Below are positions 60,264 through 64,000 of a stretch of 64,000 nucleotides of DNA, one piece after another. Below the pieces are notes generated by a model. That model was not told where the DNA came from. It worked only from the letters and a program-made list of their open reading frames with translations, and ran no database searches. The stretch is from Aquificaceae bacterium (GTDB lineage Bacteria > Aquificota > Aquificia > Aquificales > Aquificaceae): assembly GCA_026981975.1 (NCBI GenBank), contig JALSHV010000015.1, forward strand, positions 62,001-126,000. Direction: 5' to 3'. Made by a program: the position numbers and the translations under genes. Within the stretch, counting starts at the first letter, position 1. The number at the start of each line of letters is the position of its first letter.

Positions 60264-60909
60264 AAAGATATATCTCTTTACCGTTGTTTACCTGTCCAGC
60301 AGGTATATCTCCACCAGTAATGAGAGTTTCAAGGATTTTTCTCTTCTTATCCCCGAAAGCCAAGAAAGCTATTACCGCGGAGCGGTTTATAAAGTTAAGA
60401 GTCATACTAATTCTTAAAAGCCCATCGGGAGACTCCGATATGCACGCGTTATCTCCACATGTTCTACATTCAGATTTGGGAAACAAAGAGGCGGTATGAC
60501 CGTCTTCCCCTATACCCAGAAGGATAAAGTCAAGTCTTCCTATTTTAGAAAGTTCCCTGTTGAATTCACTACAAGCTTGTTCTGGTGGTAGTTCCGTTTT
60601 GATCCTGTAAATACGGGCTTTTTCCCCTAAGGAATTTCTAATCATACGGTAATTACTTCTTGGATCCTCGGAAGGAACGTATCTCTCATCAGAGGGTAGG
60701 AAATAACTCTTCTCCCAATAGGGAAAGTGATCTTTCATAATTTCGTAGAGTCCTTTGGGGCTACTACCTCCCGCAAGTCCAGCTGTAAAAAACCCTTTAT
60801 TTCCTATTTCCCGACAGGCTACGTCCATTATAAAACGATGGAGTTTTTCAAAAAGAGCGAAACTATCCTTAACGGAGACTATCCTGTATTTGTTCAAACA
60901 AGAACCCAT
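60244..60909 (-). CDS. pgl: 6-phosphogluconolactonase
   Basis: The enzyme hydrolyses 6-phosphogluconolactone in the oxidative pentose phosphate pathway. The 221-residue protein has the DevB/NagB-fold blocks AGLAGGSSPKGLYEIM, LPSDERYVPSEDPRSNYRM and LLGIGEDGHTASLFP. I chose ATG 60909, which overlaps the zwf stop by 16 bp; a longer reading from 60957 lies deep within zwf. Three Cys in ECRTCGDNACISES are unusual for this loop. Confidence 0.93.
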   Translation of the reverse strand: MGSCLNKYRIVSVKDSFALFEKLHRFIMDVACREIGNKGFFTAGLAGGSSPKGLYEIMKDHFPYWEKSYFLPSDERYVPSEDPRSNYRMIRNSLGEKARIYRIKTELPPEQACSEFNRELSKIGRLDFILLGIGEDGHTASLFPKSECRTCGDNACISESPDGLLRISMTLNFINRSAVIAFLAFGDKKRKILETLITGGDIPAGQVNNGKEIYLFTDLLL

Positions 60910-62264
60910 TTTCTTCCGTCCCTCCTTATAAAGTCCTCCGCTTCCCTCGGACCCCAAGTGTAGGGTTTATAAAGAGGTATATCTTCCTCTGCTTTCCATC
61001 TGTTTATTATAGATTGCACTATTTCCCAAGCCAGCTCCGATTCGTCTTCCCTTATAAAAAGGGTTTGATCTCCGTCTATTATATCTTCTAAAAGAGTTTC
61101 ATAAGCTTCAGGGGGTTCTTGACCAAAATGCTTAGATAGATCTATTTCCATTGAACTTTCTATGGTGCAGGCTAAAAAGCCTGTAGGAGGCATCATTTGG
61201 AATCTGAAAACAACCTTAGTGCTGGGAGCTATTTCAAAGATAAGCTTATTTTGATCCGGCATACAACCGAGTATTTTTCCGAAGTTCCCCGGTATTTCTT
61301 TGAAAACCACAACCGCTTCCGTTTTCTTTTCTTTTAGTTTCTTTCCCGTCCTTAGATAAAAGGGAACTCCTTCCCACCGGAAGTTTTCTATATAAAGTTT
61401 AACAGCAGCGTAAGTTTCTGTATTGGAATCCCTTCCTAATTCATGGGTGTATCCGCTATACTGCCCCCTTACTGCGTAAGTATCCACCTCTTCTTCCTTA
61501 AAACGTCTGATAGAAGCTAATACCTTTACTTTTTCATCTCTTATTCTCTCAGCGGACATAACAGCCGGTGGTTCCATTGCTAAAAAGGCTAAAATTTGCA
61601 GTAAATGATTCTGTATCATATCCCTCAAAGCACCTATTCTGTCGTAGTAGCTGGCTCTGCCTTCAAGTCCTAAGGTTTCCGTTGCGGAAATTTGGATATT
61701 ATCTATGAAGTTCTTGTTCCATATTCCTTCAAATATATAGTTGGAGAATCTGATAGAAAGTATATTCTGAATAGGAACTTTTCCAAGGAAGTGGTCTATT
61801 CTGTAAATTTCTCTCTCTGTAAAGTATCTTTTAAGTTGAAAGTTCAAACTCTTAGCAGAGTGCAGATCAAAACCGAAGGGTTTTTCTATGACTATTTTTC
61901 TAGGATTGGAGAACTTTCTCAATAAAGAACCCGTGTGGATAATGGTTGGTTCAAAAAGAGAAGGAGGCAGTGCCAGATAGAATATAAGCTCCGTGTTTGG
62001 TAAGTTTTCTATTTCTTTTTTCAGAAGTTCGTAGTTTTTTTTATCGGTTACATCAAAGTTTATAAACTTAAAGAGTTTACCAAAATCCGAAGAAAACCGA
62101 CTTGTATAACCTTCCAGCTTATCGGCATCTCTGCCTAATGCACAGACTAATCTCAAGTTTTTTATTTTCCCCTTTTTGTAGAGATTTTCTAAAATCGGGT
62201 AGAGTTTACGCCTTGCAAGATCTCCTGTTCCGCCGAATATAAAAAAAGCCAACTCTTTTTTCAT
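60894..62264 (-). CDS. zwf: Glucose-6-phosphate 1-dehydrogenase
   Basis: Zwf oxidises glucose-6-phosphate to the lactone. The 456-residue protein has the dinucleotide-binding start FFIFGGTGDLARRKLYPIL-like block, EKPFG, and the catalytic RIDHFLGK. The GGTGDLA variant replaces the common GASGDLA. It overlaps gnd upstream by 4 bp and pgl downstream by 16 bp, so the three steps of the oxidative branch form one operon. Confidence 0.96.
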   Translation of the reverse strand: MKKELAFFIFGGTGDLARRKLYPILENLYKKGKIKNLRLVCALGRDADKLEGYTSRFSSDFGKLFKFINFDVTDKKNYELLKKEIENLPNTELIFYLALPPSLFEPTIIHTGSLLRKFSNPRKIVIEKPFGFDLHSAKSLNFQLKRYFTEREIYRIDHFLGKVPIQNILSIRFSNYIFEGIWNKNFIDNIQISATETLGLEGRASYYDRIGALRDMIQNHLLQILAFLAMEPPAVMSAERIRDEKVKVLASIRRFKEEEVDTYAVRGQYSGYTHELGRDSNTETYAAVKLYIENFRWEGVPFYLRTGKKLKEKKTEAVVVFKEIPGNFGKILGCMPDQNKLIFEIAPSTKVVFRFQMMPPTGFLACTIESSMEIDLSKHFGQEPPEAYETLLEDIIDGDQTLFIREDESELAWEIVQSIINRWKAEEDIPLYKPYTWGPREAEDFIRRDGRKWVLV

Positions 62265-63166
62265 TTTTCCTTCCTCTTTACAGTATGACCTCCGAATTCA
62301 AAACGAAGAGCTGCAAGGAGTTTATCCCGGAAAGAGTTGCTTTGACGTGATCTGAATCTGCCCCATAGAGCATCTGCTATAACCCATAAAGGAACTCCCG
62401 TTCTTACACCTTCTAATACAGTCCATCTACCTTCACCGGAATCTTCTACGTAGGGTTCTATACCTTCAAGACCCTTAAAGTCTTTAAAGGCTTTGTAAGT
62501 TAAATCCATAAGCCAAGACCGTATAACGCTACCCCTTGTGTATATTCTTGCTACTTCTTCAAGATCAAGATCAAAATCACTTTCTTTCATGAGTTCAAAT
62601 CCTTCCGCTATAGCTTGCATCATGCCGTATTCTATTCCGTTGTGAACCATCTTTACAAAGTGTCCACTTCCCGGCTTTCCCACATAACCGTAGCCGTCTT
62701 CTCCGTAAGCTAAATCTTTGAAGAGGTTTTCCACTTCCAAGAATACTTTCCTTTCCCCCCCTATCATAAGACAGTATCCTTCTTTTTCACCCCACACACC
62801 TCCGCTTACTCCCACATCAAGGAAGTCAACTCCTCTACTTTTTAATTCTTCATACCTCCTTATAGAATCTCTGAAGTATGAATTTCCACCTTCTATAAGG
62901 ATATCCCCCGATCTTAAAAAGGGTTTAAGAGATTCCAAAGCGTCATCAACTACATTAGCGGGAACCATTATCCATATAAGTCGTTTCCCTTTAAACCATT
63001 TACACAGATCCGCTATTTCGTCAAAAACTTCAATCCCTCCTTCTCTAAGCTTACGGCGGATATCCTCACTCACATCGTAGCCAGCTACACGCCAGCCTTT
63101 AGCTTTTAAACGCCTTCCTATTCCAGCCCCCATTCTTCCCAAGCCTACTATTCCTATTTCCCTCAT
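62261..63166 (-). CDS. gnd: 6-phosphogluconate dehydrogenase, decarboxylating (short form)
   Basis: A 301-residue dehydrogenase of the short YqeC/GndA type, beginning with the Rossmann motif IGIVGLGRMGAGIGRRL, then GGNSYFRDS, GVSGGVWGEKEGYCLMIGG and the catalytic GHFVKMVHNGIEYGMMQ. It lacks the C-terminal extension of the 470-residue form. I chose ATG 63166 because the motif starts there; a longer reading reaches 63226, inside the divergent alr gene. NAD rather than NADP use is common in this subgroup but not decided here. Confidence 0.93.
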   Translation of the reverse strand: MREIGIVGLGRMGAGIGRRLKAKGWRVAGYDVSEDIRRKLREGGIEVFDEIADLCKWFKGKRLIWIMVPANVVDDALESLKPFLRSGDILIEGGNSYFRDSIRRYEELKSRGVDFLDVGVSGGVWGEKEGYCLMIGGERKVFLEVENLFKDLAYGEDGYGYVGKPGSGHFVKMVHNGIEYGMMQAIAEGFELMKESDFDLDLEEVARIYTRGSVIRSWLMDLTYKAFKDFKGLEGIEPYVEDSGEGRWTVLEGVRTGVPLWVIADALWGRFRSRQSNSFRDKLLAALRFEFGGHTVKRKEK

Positions 63167-63215
63167 ACTAAAATTGTATATTGTGATTAAAAATCCAGAT
63201 CTTTCTATTTCCGCT

Positions 63216-64000
63216 GTGAGATCCATTTTAACAATTAACAGCAGTGCTTTAGTGCAGAATGTAACCGAACTGTGTAGATATTCTCAAAAGAAAATAATAG
63301 CGGTGGTAAAGTCAGATGCCTACGGTATAGGTGTTGAGTATATAGCTCCCCTTTTACAGGGTTTACCGCAAGTTGAAGCTTTCGCAGTTGCTTCAGCAGA
63401 AGAAGGAGTTTCTCTCAGGGAAATGGGAATTAAAAAGGAAATCATTATCTTAGGAGGGATTCTCCGGGAGGAAGTTGAAGCTATAAAAAGCTATAAGCTC
63501 ACTCCTGTGGTTTCTGATAGAGAACATCTTGAGCTGCTAAAGGGGAAAAACGTAAAATTCCACGTTAAATACGACACAGGAATGGGAAGATTAGGTTTTA
63601 CAGAAGATATTTTGATAAGAGATCATCGTATAACGGGAATAATGAGCCATCTTTCAACTCCTGCGGATAGAGAGTTTTCTCTTTATCAGATTAAAAAATT
63701 TGAAAACATAGTGAAAAAATACAAAGGAAGTTTTAAAATTCACATAGAGAGTTCAGCGGGAATAATTTACAAAGTTCCTTACACCACTCATACACGTATA
63801 GGGCTTGCACTTTACGGAGAAAAACCCCTTAGAAATTATCCGATCAATATCAAACCTGTTTTAGAGTTAAAAGCAAGAGTCATTTCCGTTAAGGAAATAC
63901 CACCTAAGCACCCTATTTCTTATGGCAGAACCTATACAGCACCTTGCAAAATGCGAATAGGTATAGTAGCTTTTGGTTACGGAGACGGACTGATAAAGAG
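63216..64000 (+). CDS. alr: Alanine racemase (partial, runs off the window)
   Basis: The enzyme makes D-alanine for peptidoglycan. The 261 visible residues have the PLP lysine in AVVKSDAYG (K32), the GILR loop, KYDTGMGRLGF, and MSHLSTPADREFSLYQ, followed by TRIGLALYG. The start is uncertain: GTG 63216 fits the usual distance to the catalytic lysine, while an in-frame GTG at 63183 would add 11 residues. No SD is visible for either. It is divergent from gnd with about 49 bp between, and the 3' end is beyond the window. Confidence 0.92.
   Translation, partial: MRSILTINSSALVQNVTELCRYSQKKIIAVVKSDAYGIGVEYIAPLLQGLPQVEAFAVASAEEGVSLREMGIKKEIIILGGILREEVEAIKSYKLTPVVSDREHLELLKGKNVKFHVKYDTGMGRLGFTEDILIRDHRITGIMSHLSTPADREFSLYQIKKFENIVKKYKGSFKIHIESSAGIIYKVPYTTHTRIGLALYGEKPLRNYPINIKPVLELKARVISVKEIPPKHPISYGRTYTAPCKMRIGIVAFGYGDGLIK

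Overview
The window looks like a compact chromosomal segment of a thermophilic, chemolithoautotrophic bacterium of the Aquificaceae (Hydrogenobacter, Thermocrinis, Aquifex and relatives). Several things point that way. It carries archaeal-type genes (a MAT of the archaeal AdoMet-synthetase family and a type II 3-dehydroquinate synthase). It has tandem 4Fe-4S ferredoxins next to succinyl-CoA synthetase genes, as expected for a reductive TCA cycle. It has a Sox operon, a SecA with large insertions and a short endonuclease-type MutL. The genus and species cannot be fixed by reading alone. Genes are packed tightly, with many 1-26 bp overlaps between both co-oriented and convergent genes. No stretch over 300 bp lacks a gene. 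No insertion sequence, prophage or CRISPR array was seen.

Layout. 1-3343: end of coxC, then SCO1, coxB and an A2-type coxA, closed by a strong hairpin terminator. 3348-5490: a convergent TonB-dependent receptor carrying both halves of the OprC-type copper site, with a structured leader and a palindrome over its promoter. 5491-7624: uvrB behind a tRNA-Glu gene with a consensus sigma70 promoter. 7677-9010: a CopZ-like chaperone and prfB. 9022-16170: a nar operon (cytochrome c, narG, narH, narJ, narI) with a consensus promoter and an FNR-like box. 16285-20598: a minus-strand operon cheR-cheB-copA-copB. 20608-25359: secA, purU and a PilT-like protein with a broken P-loop. 25346-30392 (minus): an ODC-family decarboxylase, two ferredoxins, sucD, sucC and a GlcF-like Fe-S protein. 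30487-35227: ParB-like protein, type II DHQ synthase and livJHM. 35202-36893 (minus): DppB-type permease, a DUF1232-like protein and an orphan. 36907-40819: acs, then livF, holA and a 2Fe-2S ferredoxin on the minus strand. 40849-42742: Ca/Na antiporter, AtpZ-like and DUF481 proteins. 42745-47778 (minus): MAT, phosphohexomutase, HemW, RodA and a ThiS-like protein. 47814-54104: orphan, YjbQ, transglutaminase, acylphosphatase, NlpD-like protein, rplM, rpsI, argC, mutL. 54314-60263: soxYZAXB, two DUF302 proteins and a SoxH-like hydrolase. 60244-63166 (minus): gnd, zwf and pgl. 63216-64000: start of alr.

How it fits together. Thiosulfate oxidation by Sox would feed electrons to cytochrome c, and from there to an oxygen-reducing copper oxidase. 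The nar operon offers nitrate respiration as an alternative. Copper is a recurrent theme in the first 19 kb: oxidase subunits with CuA and CuB, SCO1 for CuA assembly, a putative copper-uptake receptor, a CopZ chaperone, and CopA/CopB for periplasmic and outer-membrane copper handling. Carbon metabolism is represented by succinyl-CoA synthetase and ferredoxins (probable rTCA parts), acetyl-CoA synthetase and an oxidative pentose phosphate operon.

The best leads for something not routinely described are: the PilT-like pseudo-ATPase; the cheRB-copAB operon; the copper receptor with its attenuator-like leader; the paired DUF302 proteins with identical C-x20-C spacing in the sox operon; and a ThiS-like protein ending in Gly-Gly-Val.
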